DNA of 64,000 nucleotides from Zerene cesonia (Eukaryota > Arthropoda > Insecta > Lepidoptera > Pieridae): assembly GCF_012273895.1 (NCBI RefSeq), contig NC_052125.1:1798001-1862000 (forward strand). Reading direction: 5' to 3'. This document shows positions 34,101 through 42,962 of the stretch, piece after piece (position 1 is the stretch's first letter; every line of letters starts with the position of its first letter). Under the pieces are notes generated by a model, which did not search any database, was not told where the DNA came from, and saw only the letters and a program-made list of their open reading frames with translations. A program made the position numbers and the translations under genes.

Positions 34101-34312
34101 TGTATAATACTCGCGTAAAACCAAACACAAGAATAATTTATTTTCTAATCGCCATTCAGGCGCTGTCGAACGAAGCGAACGAGCTGCTGCCGATATTCAA
34201 CCGCACGTCCAGCAAGTTCTACCGCTCGGGGCCCGTGCTGGCGGACTGGTCGGCGCCCGTGCCCGCCGCCGCGCCGCGCCCGCACCGCCCCTCCCTCTCG
34301 CACACCGTGTAG
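22053..34312 (+). CDS. Pdk: Pyruvate dehydrogenase kinase (PDK), 8 exons, N-terminus missing
   Basis: Mitochondrial-matrix protein kinase that phosphorylates the E1-alpha subunit of the pyruvate dehydrogenase complex and switches it off. Eight exons (22053-22110, 27338-27487, 28493-28677, 29637-29831, 30667-30833, 31776-31890, 33320-33429, 34160-34312) join in phase with GT/AG borders to give 376 residues plus stop. The N-terminal half is the PDK helical bundle (NACERKSYLFLRKELPVR, RNRHADV, TMAQGV). The GHKL ATPase part follows: N box with H213 and E217 in YHMLFELFKNAMRA, G1 box DRGGGIP near 254-260, G2 box GYGYGLP near 290-296, GTDAVIY near 318-324, and the C-terminal DW pair at 355-356. The family is about 400 residues long, so roughly 30-40 N-terminal residues, including the targeting peptide, are absent. 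I found no first exon in the 22 kb upstream; it may lie further upstream or be unrecognisable. Introns are repeat-filled. Confidence 0.95.
22213..22283 (+). mobile_element. Mariner-like end at gap edge in PDK intron
   Basis: TACTTAGTCTGGCCATAAAT and the following bases up to the gap match the inverted right end at 62535-62605. The partner end is not found on the right of this gap. Confidence 0.65.
22284..23283. other. Assembly gap, 1000 N, in PDK intron
   Basis: Exactly 1000 N. Its left flank is a mariner-like terminal sequence and its right flank is a different interspersed repeat, so the break lies in repetitive DNA. Confidence 1.
23284..23398 (-). repeat. Family J repeat at gap edge
   Basis: GGAATCTCGGAATCGGCTCC to CTGACATCTATTGGCGAAT; the inverse of 53921-54078. 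Confidence 0.75.
24655..24832. repeat. LINE-tail-like fragment in PDK intron
   Basis: GGGAGACTTTCAAGAAAAGG, AAAGGCCGGCAACACATTCG, CCATCAGGTGACCCGCCTGC; resembles the 3' end of a LINE. Confidence 0.6.
26411..26618 (+). repeat. Family A short repeat in PDK intron
   Basis: GCTACGCCCCGTGGTTTCAC to AATATTCGTAGGA. Confidence 0.85.
27338..27487 (+). CDS. Pdk: PDK exon b
   Basis: Residues 20-68: LANIMKEIALLPDNLLRMPS, then VGLVNQWYERSFEEI. This is the second helix region of the regulatory bundle. The acceptor is TTTCAG and the donor is GTAAGT; it splits Ser69. It follows a 5.2-kb intron containing a 1000-N gap. Confidence 0.95.
28309..28397 (-). repeat. Family A fragment in PDK intron
   Basis: Right-hand 89 bp of the inverted form, to GCGCAGCTAGT; ends 95 bp before exon c. 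Confidence 0.85.
28493..28677 (+). CDS. Pdk: PDK exon c
   Basis: Residues 70-130, including IRNRHADVVQTMAQGVLE and QYFLDRFYMSRISIRML, hallmark PDK segments. The acceptor is TTCCAG and the donor is GTGAGT. It splits Thr131. Confidence 0.96.
28825..29029 (-). repeat. Family A short repeat in PDK intron, truncated
   Basis: TCCTACC/TCCTACTT tail units, then body to ACGGGATACGGACT. Confidence 0.85.
29270..29450 (+). mobile_element. Family D SINE, 3' part, in PDK intron
   Basis: Body from GTCGAAGAATGGAAAGTACG to a GATGATGAT tail. It supplies the microsatellite upstream of exon d. Confidence 0.8.
29400..29628 (+). repeat. (GAT)n tracts before PDK exon d
   Basis: Two GATGAT-rich stretches (29400-29450 and 29557-29628) with a spacer; the second ends about 8 bp before the exon d acceptor. 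They derive from the tail of the SINE at 29270. Confidence 0.9.
29637..29831 (+). CDS. Pdk: PDK exon d
   Basis: Residues 132-195: LLFGEQ, then HIGSIDPACDVAAVVRDAYE and LCDRYYLASPELEL. The acceptor TTTCAG lies right after a (GATGAT)n tract; the donor is GTGAGT. Third codon positions are strongly GC-rich compared with the introns. Confidence 0.95.
30471..30640 (-). repeat. Family C-like repeat, diverged, before PDK exon e
   Basis: Inverted, diverged: AATATTATAAATTTGAAAGT, ACGCTGAAACTACTGAACGG, GCCCCCCTGGGATAAAACAG. Confidence 0.65.
30667..30833 (+). CDS. Pdk: PDK exon e (N box)
   Basis: Residues 197-251 carry PIIYVPSHLYHMLFELFKNA, the N box of the GHKL ATP-binding fold. H213 and E217 match the His/Glu pair proposed as catalytic in mammalian PDKs. 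The acceptor is CCCCAG and the donor is GTGAGT. A 40-bp minisatellite begins 23 bp after the donor. Confidence 0.97.
30857..31016 (+). repeat. 40-bp minisatellite, 4 copies, in PDK intron
   Basis: Unit starts GACACTTTCAGCTAATGCGT; copies at 30857, 30897, 30937 and 30977, nearly identical. Each unit holds a CTTTCAG acceptor-like string and a TAGGTG donor-like string. It starts 23 bp after the exon e donor. Confidence 0.95.
31355..31540 (+). mobile_element. Family D SINE remnant in PDK intron
   Basis: Diverged remnant ending CATAGGCCTGTGTCCCAGCT and TGATGATTATA. Confidence 0.6.
31626..31765. repeat. Family I repeat before PDK exon f
   Basis: GGTTGCCAGACAGAGATCGC, AATAAGGCCGCCTTTTGTAC, ending AATAAATAAATAAA 10 bp before the acceptor. 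Confidence 0.7.
31776..31890 (+). CDS. Pdk: PDK exon f (G1 box)
   Basis: Residues 252-289: MSDRGGGIPRSVTDLLFKYM and YSTAPQP, then VPLAG. This is the G1 ATP-lid segment. The acceptor is AACAG and the donor is GTGAGTATAATA. A 33-bp tandem array starts inside the donor context. Confidence 0.97.
31896..32034 (+). repeat. 33-bp tandem array, about 4 copies, at PDK donor
   Basis: TATAAT recurs at 31896, 31929, 31962, 31995 and 32028. The first unit begins 5 bp into the intron, inside the donor context GTGAGTATAATA. Confidence 0.95.
32048..32253 (-). repeat. Family A short repeat in PDK intron
   Basis: ATCCTACTAATCCTACTAAT to GATGAAACCACGGGC; directly follows the 33-bp array. Confidence 0.85.
32555..32740 (+). 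repeat. Family B short repeat in PDK intron
   Basis: TCACTACATAGTATGAAACG to GAAGCCGCGGGCAAAGGCT. Confidence 0.85.
32836..33319 (+). repeat. About 118-bp tandem array ending at PDK acceptor
   Basis: Four units of a family C repeat tail (CTCATACCCTGTCTGCATAC at about 32851, with variants at 32966, 33084 and 33203). Each unit ends CGATTTAAAAATGTCCAG or a variant, and the last such end is the acceptor of PDK exon g. Confidence 0.93.
33320..33429 (+). CDS. Pdk: PDK exon g (G2 box)
   Basis: Residues 291-326: YGYGLPISRLYARYFHGDLV, then EGFGTDAVIYLK. This is the G2 box and following strand. The acceptor TGTCCAG is the end of a tandem array unit; the donor GTCAGT is followed within 7 bp by a (CAT)n tract. 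Confidence 0.97.
33437..33496 (+). repeat. (CAT)n microsatellite at PDK donor
   Basis: A run of CAT with a few CAC interruptions, starting 7 bp after the exon g donor. Confidence 0.95.
33520..33708 (-). repeat. Family L short repeat in PDK intron
   Basis: TCTATGTATATAAAATTCTC, CCTCCGAAACTGCTGGACCG, to CGTTTGCCGGGTCAGCTAGT. Confidence 0.8.
33955..34132. mobile_element. Family F foldback element before last PDK exon
   Basis: Arms AAACTTTTTAACGGATTTTA and its reverse, ending 27 bp before the exon h acceptor. It shares the outer part CTCGCGTAAAACCAAACACA with other copies. Confidence 0.85.
34160..34312 (+). CDS. Pdk: PDK exon h (terminal coding exon)
   Basis: Residues 327-376 and TAG. ALSNEANELLPIFNRTSSKF is followed by LADW, the DW motif of the C-terminal tail used in dimer cross-contact, then a Pro/Ala-rich end. 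The acceptor ATTCAG lies 27 bp after a foldback repeat. The last codons form the left arm of the first downstream hairpin. Confidence 0.96.
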   Translation, partial: ALSNEANELLPIFNRTSSKFYRSGPVLADWSAPVPAAAPRPHRPSLSHTV

Positions 34313-34600
34313 CGTGCAGCGGTGCGAGCGGGACGGCGACACCCCAACGCCTGCACCCCAGCGCCTGCAGCGACACGCCTATCACGCACACTACGAACCG
34401 GCGCTATCGCCGTCCCGCCCGCACGCTGTGTAGCGCGCAGCGGTGCGAGCGGGACGGCGACACCCCAGCGCCTGCACCCCAGCGCCTGCAGCGAGACGCC
34501 TGTCACGCACAATACGAACCGGCGCTATCGCCATCCCGCCCGCACGCTGTGTAGCGCGCAGCGGTGCGAGCAGGACGGGGAGAGCGCCGTTTCGTAGTGT
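34297..34600 (+). repeat. 121-bp tandem repeat starting at the PDK stop
   Basis: About 2.4 units with a 121-bp period (GCAGCGGTGCGAG at 34316, 34437 and 34558). The first unit includes the PDK stop region; later units keep a GTGTAG at the matching place. Each unit carries one hairpin. Confidence 0.85.
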
Positions 34601-34964
34601 CCTGTTCGTTGTAGTGTACGTGCGAGGCCTCTCGCTCGCACGCTGCGCAGCGCGCCACCGTGTGAGCGGAACGGGGATAGCGTACCGACGCATTTTGGGT
34701 GATGGGCCCCTCCCGCTCGCACGTTGGGTAGCGCGCAAGGGTGCGAGCGGGATGGCGATAGCGCCGGTTCGTAGTATGTTGTACATATGATGTTTTGTTG
34801 TAGTGTAGTGCGCCACCGTGCGGGCGGGACGGGAACAGCACCCTGCCACAATATGTCGTATACATCAGACAGTATAGTGGTGTACGTGCCTTTCCCTCGG
34901 ACGATGTGTAGCGCGCATAGGTGCGAGCGGGACGGGGATAGTGGAGTTACTGTAGCGACTTTAA

Positions 34965-35003
<39 letters not shown>

Positions 35004-36571
35004 GTTGCGCTGTCTCTATCATACATAGTGTGGGGTGAGCGGGTGCGATATAGTAGTGTGTGCGGTGTGGGTACGTGAAATAATAATGATTTAGGTGCGG
35101 GAAATGTATGACAAGCATTGGCTATCCCTCTCGCACGTATATAGATATAAAAAGGATAGACTATCCTTTAGTATACCATATAGTTCAACATTATGATTTC
35201 ATAGTTTAGAAAGTATATCTTAGTGAGAACAAGTCATGGATGGGCTTATAGTGTGTAAATGTATGTATCACTTGCTGTAATATTATATATTATTAGGGTC
35301 TCTACGTCTGTTTGTAGTCGTTGTATATAAATATGACTTTGACAATGTGGCTATTTAAATTTATCATTACTCAATATAATGATGGCATATAGATTGATTA
35401 AAATTCTCAAACAATGCATTAAATTGTAAACAATATGTTACGGGTCAAAATTTATCGATAGATCACGATCTAACGGGACAGATTATAATCTGACGGTGTT
35501 TACAGTTTAGCGGTAACATTACACGTCAATAGCTATTCGATGCAGATGGGTCTTTCTATTTCTATTCTTTATATAACAAATAAAATTTGGTACTTCTTTA
35601 AACAAGTATTCGATTATTTAAAAATGCTGTTTATAAAATATAGAGGGAACAAATGAATATAACTTTCTCTCTCTCTTTTCCTCACGAAATGTGTGTTACA
35701 TATGCACGGATAGATGTAGTTAGTCCCTTTCGTATACTGAATAGTGAAAGATTGTCCGTTTTCGCAATTAACTAGTAACAATCGTTGCGGGTATTTGGGG
35801 ACTAAATAAATATGCTGTAAAAGCCAACTGATAAATATATTTAGACTCTAAAGGTAATACAAGTTTATAAAATATTAATTTGTAAGGATATTTATTAATG
35901 TATTTTAGACGATTTTTCAATAACTAACAAGGTATACAATGCAAAATTTTGTTTAATCTACATTGGTTCTGTGTCTCTTTCGCACATTTAGTGTATGAGC
36001 GAGATAGATGTATAAGAACAAATTCGGGTAATATGTTATATATTATACGTGCGTCGTATAAAGGTGTGACCAAATTTGAAACAGGTATGCGTGGTGCTGT
36101 CTCCCTCGCACGTGTGCTGTGTGAGCGAGACGGGTGTGTGTGTAGTATGAGATGTCGCTGTAAGATTTGAGTTTTAAAAAAATATAGCTGTCCCATATTT
36201 TTCTATAGACAATGAGCAAGACAGCGAATTAGTTAAAAACCAGACTTTGAATTAAGTCTTGCTATGTATATATAATACACATTATATATTGTCGATTTTA
36301 TATAATAATCAAACATGGCCAAAAATTTACGGTTTCCTACAACTGTGTAGACATACAAAATTTATGCTATTTATTGTTTTGGCGCAATAAAAAGACCAAA
36401 ACCTTTACGTTTAGGTAAAATTTAATTTTGATATGTGATAACTTGATCGTTCCTCTCGCTCTAGCGTTTGACGTTTGAGCGAGACGGAAGATGCTAGAAT
36501 ACTCGCAGGATACTCAATGGGGGCTGTAACAATTTTTGACATAATTCAAAAAAAAAGTACTACTTATAAGA
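34600..36571 (+). other. PDK 3' flank, probable 3' UTR
   Basis: Hairpins, (TA)n, then AT-rich DNA with AATAAA hexamers near 35579, 35808, 36385 and beyond. The true polyadenylation site cannot be chosen from sequence. Confidence 0.5.
34969..34998 (+). repeat. (TA)n microsatellite
   Basis: About 14 TA units ending in CTG, in the PDK 3' flank between hairpins. Confidence 0.95.
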
Positions 36572-38724
36572 CATAAGTCGCACAAGTATTGTTAATGGCA
36601 CAAAAATACTTGTATCTATAGCCATTTAACGTTATAAAAAAAATAACATGTCAGCCCCTTGTAACGTAGCTCTCTTTCACACACTGCCCATTTTGCATAT
36701 GTGAGAGTGAGATGGAGATAGTCGGTTAATATGTGCGTTCGTTTAATTGAGATTTCTGTAGAAATTGCGAGAAATCGAGATTTATTGTCGATTCTAATAA
36801 AATATAAATTTCATTTCATTCGATAAGGATTTCAATCCTGCGAGATGTTTTTTATGTGATACTCGTTTTTAGATTGCTTTATCTGTGGTTGATATGGAAC
36901 GGCGCGAAATGCGAAAAGTGAATCTATGTGACGTAAGATAAAAAAAAATCTTCTACAAACCTATCAATAGTGCATTTTAAGATAGTCAACCGGATTTCAT
37001 CGGATTCATCTAATAATTACTGTTATTCAAACACATGCGTTCTCACGTTATTCAATAAAATGACAAAACATATGTTTATTTATTTATTACAAATAATAAA
37101 ACATTGTATTTGAAATGTAATTGCTTCAATATGTCTCTCTTTCGATTATTCGGAAATATGATGTCCTGGAAAGAGAAGGGCTACTTGCGATTATTGGATT
37201 AAATATCTCTATATCATCAATAATATAAATGAGCCATCTCTTTCTATCTATGTGTGTTTCTGCATGAAAGAAAGAAACAGAATTGTAAATGCAAATGGTA
37301 AAACGAATTTGTCTATGGATATCATAATTTAATCAAATAGTTTTGCAAGAATTAAAAATAAATATAAACAATAGCATATCATATTTATTCACTTTTCATT
37401 ATCATTGAAATCTGGCAACACCGAAGAAGACGGACCACAGATAATGAATGTATATAGATAATGTATCTTTAGGCTTAAGTAGATTTAAGGAAAATATATC
37501 ATAAAGTAAGTTTTAATGTATTTCAAATAGATTTGGTAGCGAACAATTATTGTTGGATATCATACATTTTTGATTTTTATGATTAGTTTTGATTTCATAA
37601 TACTTCAAATTCATTCTACGCAGTTGTTGTATTTATTATTTCATTAAATGATATTGCACTTTTATCACATTTCATCAAGAATGTATATTTCTAATGTAAA
37701 ATAGAATAAAGTAAAATAAATCATTAGTACAAGATTATTTAAGTACAGAATTCAAATATCAAGCCATATGCTATCTCATTCTAGCGAAGTTGTGTTGTGG
37801 AAGCGGGAATGAGATGGAAATAATTTTGTACAGATAAATAAAGCTTGTAGTATTTACGGAATAAATGTTAGCTGTCTCACACAAGTACAATAGTTTTTAA
37901 ATATGGTAATGCACAAGTCGATATAGTGTTACCAGTCGTAACTTTTTTTCACCTTATCATTCTTACGCAGCTTTAAGATATTTTGTACCTGTAAGTATAT
38001 GAATTATGAAGTAAAGCAAGATTTATTTGCATTTCAACTAATTTAAGTTTTAAGCGTTATTCCAAATTGATATTTATGTAATTTTAGAATCTAGGAATGA
38101 TTTATAGAGAAAATTGTTTAATTTTGTGAATAAATTTTTCAATGTGAGTCGTTTGTTTTATTTATTTTTATTGTAGCTACCTAAATACATTAAAGTAAAT
38201 ATAAAAAGAGATTCCGTCGGAAACTCATATTATTTATATTTGACAAAGTTTAGAGAAATATGGGTTTGAATTCTTTTAAACATCTTAAAGATCGAATTAC
38301 CTTGTCTCTAACATATGAGTAGGGAAATTTCCATGTAAGTAAATTATATGTTGTATCAAAATATATTATCTGTTCGTCGCAGACTGTCAGATCACGGTCA
38401 GATTTCACTGTCAGTGTCAGTTATTGTTTATGTCATGAAATAAATCGACTGTTATGTATGTTTTATTTATAATCTCATTAACAGTATTTTATTAGGTTTA
38501 CAGTATGGACATTATAAAGAATGTGTTATCGTATCCAGAAAGAGTGTGTAGAATATGCCTTTGCGATGCTTCATGTCAAATTTCTATACTTGACACTATA
38601 GAGGGGGATGATCGTACTATTTACGAAGTTTTATCGTTTGTTACGAACTTAAATATATCTGTAGTCAATGAATATCCAAAACAAATTTGTAGTGAGTGTC
38701 ATAATGCTTTAACTAAGGCTGATG
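36572..38724 (+). repeat. Long direct duplication, left copy
   Basis: Shares about 2.15 kb with 39725-41878. I count about a dozen differences by eye: single-base changes, one 1-bp indel, and one cluster near 37160. It includes part of the PDK 3' flank, the zinc-finger promoter and 73 codons. Ends exactly at a 1000-N gap. Confidence 0.95.
38505..38724 (+). pseudogene. ZAD zinc-finger gene, first copy, truncated by assembly gap
   Basis: The first 73 codons of a ZAD zinc-finger protein run from ATG into a 1000-N gap. The protein differs from the complete copy at 41659 only at residue 70 (Thr here, Ile there). Upstream DNA is also shared for about 1.9 kb. I infer that this is the allelic copy of the same gene at the end of one contig, not a second gene. 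A true tandem duplication is the alternative. Confidence 0.8.
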
Positions 38725-39724
38725 NNNNNNNNNNNNNNNNNNNNNNNNNNNNNNNNNNNNNNNNNNNNNNNNNNNNNNNNNNNNNNNNNNNNNNNNNNNN
38801 NNNNNNNNNNNNNNNNNNNNNNNNNNNNNNNNNNNNNNNNNNNNNNNNNNNNNNNNNNNNNNNNNNNNNNNNNNNNNNNNNNNNNNNNNNNNNNNNNNNN
38901 NNNNNNNNNNNNNNNNNNNNNNNNNNNNNNNNNNNNNNNNNNNNNNNNNNNNNNNNNNNNNNNNNNNNNNNNNNNNNNNNNNNNNNNNNNNNNNNNNNNN
39001 NNNNNNNNNNNNNNNNNNNNNNNNNNNNNNNNNNNNNNNNNNNNNNNNNNNNNNNNNNNNNNNNNNNNNNNNNNNNNNNNNNNNNNNNNNNNNNNNNNNN
39101 NNNNNNNNNNNNNNNNNNNNNNNNNNNNNNNNNNNNNNNNNNNNNNNNNNNNNNNNNNNNNNNNNNNNNNNNNNNNNNNNNNNNNNNNNNNNNNNNNNNN
39201 NNNNNNNNNNNNNNNNNNNNNNNNNNNNNNNNNNNNNNNNNNNNNNNNNNNNNNNNNNNNNNNNNNNNNNNNNNNNNNNNNNNNNNNNNNNNNNNNNNNN
39301 NNNNNNNNNNNNNNNNNNNNNNNNNNNNNNNNNNNNNNNNNNNNNNNNNNNNNNNNNNNNNNNNNNNNNNNNNNNNNNNNNNNNNNNNNNNNNNNNNNNN
39401 NNNNNNNNNNNNNNNNNNNNNNNNNNNNNNNNNNNNNNNNNNNNNNNNNNNNNNNNNNNNNNNNNNNNNNNNNNNNNNNNNNNNNNNNNNNNNNNNNNNN
39501 NNNNNNNNNNNNNNNNNNNNNNNNNNNNNNNNNNNNNNNNNNNNNNNNNNNNNNNNNNNNNNNNNNNNNNNNNNNNNNNNNNNNNNNNNNNNNNNNNNNN
39601 NNNNNNNNNNNNNNNNNNNNNNNNNNNNNNNNNNNNNNNNNNNNNNNNNNNNNNNNNNNNNNNNNNNNNNNNNNNNNNNNNNNNNNNNNNNNNNNNNNNN
39701 NNNNNNNNNNNNNNNNNNNNNNNN
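38725..39724. other. Assembly gap, 1000 N
   Basis: Exactly 1000 N, a conventional length for a gap of unknown size. Flanked by the two ends of a duplicated segment, so real sequence may be absent here. Confidence 1.
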
Positions 39725-41878
39725 CAAAAGTCGCACAAGTATTGTTAATGGCACAAAAATACTTGTATCTATAGCCATTTAACGTTATAAAAAAATTAAC
39801 ATGTCAGCCCCTTGTAACGTAGCTCTCTTTCACACACTGCCCATTTTGCATATGTGAGAGTGAGATGGAGATAGTCGGTTAATATGTGCGTTCGTTTAAT
39901 TGAGATTTCTGTAGAAATTGCGAGAAATCGAGATTTATTGTCGATTCCTAATAAAATATAAATTTCATATCATTCGATAAGGATTTCAATCCTGCGAGAT
40001 GTTTTTTATGTGATACTCGTTTTTAGATTGCTTTATCTGTGGTTGATATGGAATGGCGCGAAATGCGAAAAGTGAATCTATGTGACGTAAGATAAAAAAA
40101 AATCTTCTACAAACCTATCAATAGTGCATTTTAAGATAGTCAACCGGATTTCATCGGATTCAGCTAATAATTACTGTTATTCAAACACATGCGTTCTCAC
40201 GTTATTCAATAAAATGACAAAACATATGTTTATTTATTTATTACAAATAATAAAACATTGTATTTGAAATGTAATTGCTTCAATATGTCTCTCTTTCGAT
40301 TATTCGGAAATATTATATGCTGGAAAGAGAAGGGCTACTTGCGATTATTGGATTAAATATCTCTATATCATCAATAATATAAATGAGCCATCTCTTTCTA
40401 TCTATGTGTGTTTCTGCATGAAAGAAAGAAACAGAATTGTAAATGCAAATGGTAAAACGAATTTGTCTATGGATATCATAATTTAATCAAATAGTTTTGC
40501 AAGAATTAAAAATAAATATAAACAATAGCATATCATATTTATTCACTTTTCATTATCATTGAAATCTGGCAACACCGAAGAAGACGGACCACAGATAATG
40601 AATGTATATAGATAATGTATCTTTAGGCTTAAGTAGATTTAAGGAAAATATATCATAAAGTAAGTTTTAATGTATTTCAAATAGATTTGGTAGCGAACAA
40701 TTATTGTTGGATATCATACATTTTTGATTTTTATGATTAGTTTTGATTTCATAATACTTCAAATTCATTCTACGCAGTTGTTGTATTTATTATTTCATTA
40801 AATGATATTGCACTTTTATCACATTTCATCAAGAATGTATATTTCTAATGTAAAATAGAATAAAGTAAAATAAATCATTAGTACAAGATTATTTAAGTAC
40901 AGAATTCAAATATCAAGCCATATGCTATCTCATTCTAGCGAAGTTGTGTTGTGGAAGCGGGAATGAGATGGAAATAATTTTGTACAGATAAATAAAGCTT
41001 GTAGTATTTACGGAATAAATGTTAGCTGTCTCACACAAGTACAATAGTTTTTAAATATGGTAATGCACAAGTCGATATAGTGTTACCAGTCGTAACTTTT
41101 TTTCACCTTATCATTCTTACGCAGCTTTAAGATATTTTGTACCTGTAAGTATATGAATTATGAAGTAAAGCAAGATTTATTTGCATTTCAACTAATTTAA
41201 GTTTTAAGCGTTATTCCAAATTGATATTTATGTAATTTTAGAATCTAGGAATGATTTATAGAGAAAATTGTTTAATTTTGTGAATAAATTTTTCAATGTG
41301 AGTCGTTTGTTTTATTTATTTTTATTGTAGCTACCTAAATACATTAAAGTAAATATAAAAAGAGATTCCGTCGGAAACTCATATTATTTATATTTGACAA
41401 AGTTTAGAGAAATATGGGTTTGAATTCTTTTAAACATCTTAAAGATCGAATTACCTTGTCTCTAACATATGAGTAGGGAAATTTCCATGTAAGTAAATTA
41501 TATGTTGTATCAAAATATATTATCTGTTCGTCGCAGACTGTCAGATCACGGTCAGATTTCACTGTCAGTGTCAGTTATTGTTTATGTCATGAAATAAATC
41601 GACTGTTATGTATGTTTTATTTATAATCTCATTAACAGTATTTTATTAGGTTTACAGTATGGACATTATAAAGAATGTGTTATCGTATCCAGAAAGAGTG
41701 TGTAGAATATGCCTTTGCGATGCTTCATGCCAAATTTCTATACTTGACACTATAGAGGGGGATGATCGTACTATTTACGAAGTTTTATCGTTTGTTACGA
41801 ACTTAAATATATCTGTAGTCAATGAATATCCAAAACAAATTTGTAGTGAGTGTCATAACGCTTTAATTAAGGCTGATG
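39725..41878 (+). repeat. Long direct duplication, right copy
   Basis: Begins exactly at the right edge of the 1000-N gap and matches 36572-38724 in the same orientation. Continues into the complete zinc-finger gene. The pattern is that of two overlapping contigs left unmerged. Confidence 0.95.
41530..41658 (+). promoter_or_regulatory. Putative promoter and 5' UTR of zinc-finger gene
   Basis: ACTGTCAGATCACGGTCAGA and ACTGTCAGTGTCAGTTATTG hold four GTCAG units, the last two reading TCAGT like the arthropod initiator. Lies 80-120 bp before the ATG. The same string is at 38378-38424 in the left duplicate. Confidence 0.4.
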
Positions 41879-42962
41879 AGCTTAAACAGCGATGTATCTT
41901 ATCGGAAAACTTTTTGAAAGAGGCGCTTGCAAATGCCGAAAAAGAGTCTCATATTAGCACGAAAATTGAGTTTACACTAACACAATTACCTGAACTGTAC
42001 CAGTGTGCGGTGTGCGCGAAGAAATACTCAAATTTAATAGATCTTGAATATCACGCATTAAACCATACTTTAGAAAAACATGAAATTGCTAATAACATTG
42101 AGACTAAGCCTATAACCATACCGATTACACATAATGATAATATAATAATCGAAAATAATGAACTATCAAAGACTGAAATTACTTGTGTGAAAGAAGAAAG
42201 CGTAAAGAATGAGTATGATACTGAATTAGATGCTGACACATGCAATAGCAGTGATAATAACCAAGAAAACTTTAACACAAGTTGCAATTGTAGCTTATCA
42301 TACAACACTGAAACTGAATGCAATGAACACTCAAAAGACTGCAAAATAAATGATGTAGAAAATAAAGAAGTGAAAGGCACATCAATAAAATTAGTTTGTC
42401 CGAAATGTAATGTAAATCTGCCCGATTTGACGGCACTAACATCTCACATACAAAAGCATAAAGAGAAAACCCCAAAGAGAGGCCTAAAAGTAACAAAAAC
42501 ATACAATCATAAATGTGATAAGTGTATGCGGAAATTCACAAAGGAGTCTTCATTACTTGCACATTTAAAAAAGCATGAAGAGAACCAACAGTTAAAATTC
42601 ACTTGCAAGAGTTGTAAGCGGGAGTTTATGCATCAAGCTCACTTGGATAACCACATATTATTGGTGCATACGAGGGACAGGGGTTTTAGCTGCGATTGTT
42701 GCGATAAAAACTTCACCACGTTAGAAGCACTACACGTACACAAAGAAGTGCATAAAGTAGAGAAAAAACATCAGTGTAAGATATGCAAAAAGTCGTTTTT
42801 AATGTTATCGTCTCTGACGGACCATTTACGGACTCATACGGGTGAAAAGCCGTATTTGTGTTCGACATGCGGGCGCGGTTTCTCGCAGAAAACCAATTTG
42901 GAACAACATATAAGACGACATCTCGGTCTGAAGCCGTTTCATTGTGAAAATTGTGATAAAAG
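41659..42962 (+). CDS. Zinc-finger gene exon 1
   Basis: Residues 1-434 and two bases of Arg435. It holds the ZAD domain, linker and the first nine fingers; the junction falls inside the finger starting FHCENCDKR. The donor is GTAATT. Confidence 0.95.

Larger units (their letters stand above)
34288..37820 (+). other. Array of related short hairpins downstream of PDK
   Basis: A series of inverted repeats with left arm like CCGTCCCGCTCGCAC and right arm like GTGCGAGCGGGACGG. The first five and the seventh have an 18-nt loop like GCTGTGTAGCGCGCAGCG: arms 34288-34303/34322-34336, 34408-34424/34443-34459, 34521-34545/34564-34588, 34627-34641/34660-34674, 34708-34722/34741-34755, and 34888-34902/34921-34935 (weaker). 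A lone right arm lies at 34817. Diverged AT-richer members follow near 35010, 35970, 36096-36133, 36454-36484, 36668, 37136-37176, 37235 and 37773-37815. It probably overlaps the PDK 3' UTR; function unknown. Confidence 0.75.

Noticed and set aside
34525..35118. Overlapping Arg/Ala-rich ORFs on both strands, up to 197 codons
   Set aside because: They are read-through of the GC-rich hairpin and tandem repeat array; frames switch between units and no family motif is present.
38505..38724. A second, paralogous ZAD zinc-finger gene
   Set aside because: Near identity including the upstream 1.9 kb and the exact gap boundary favour a haplotype overlap.
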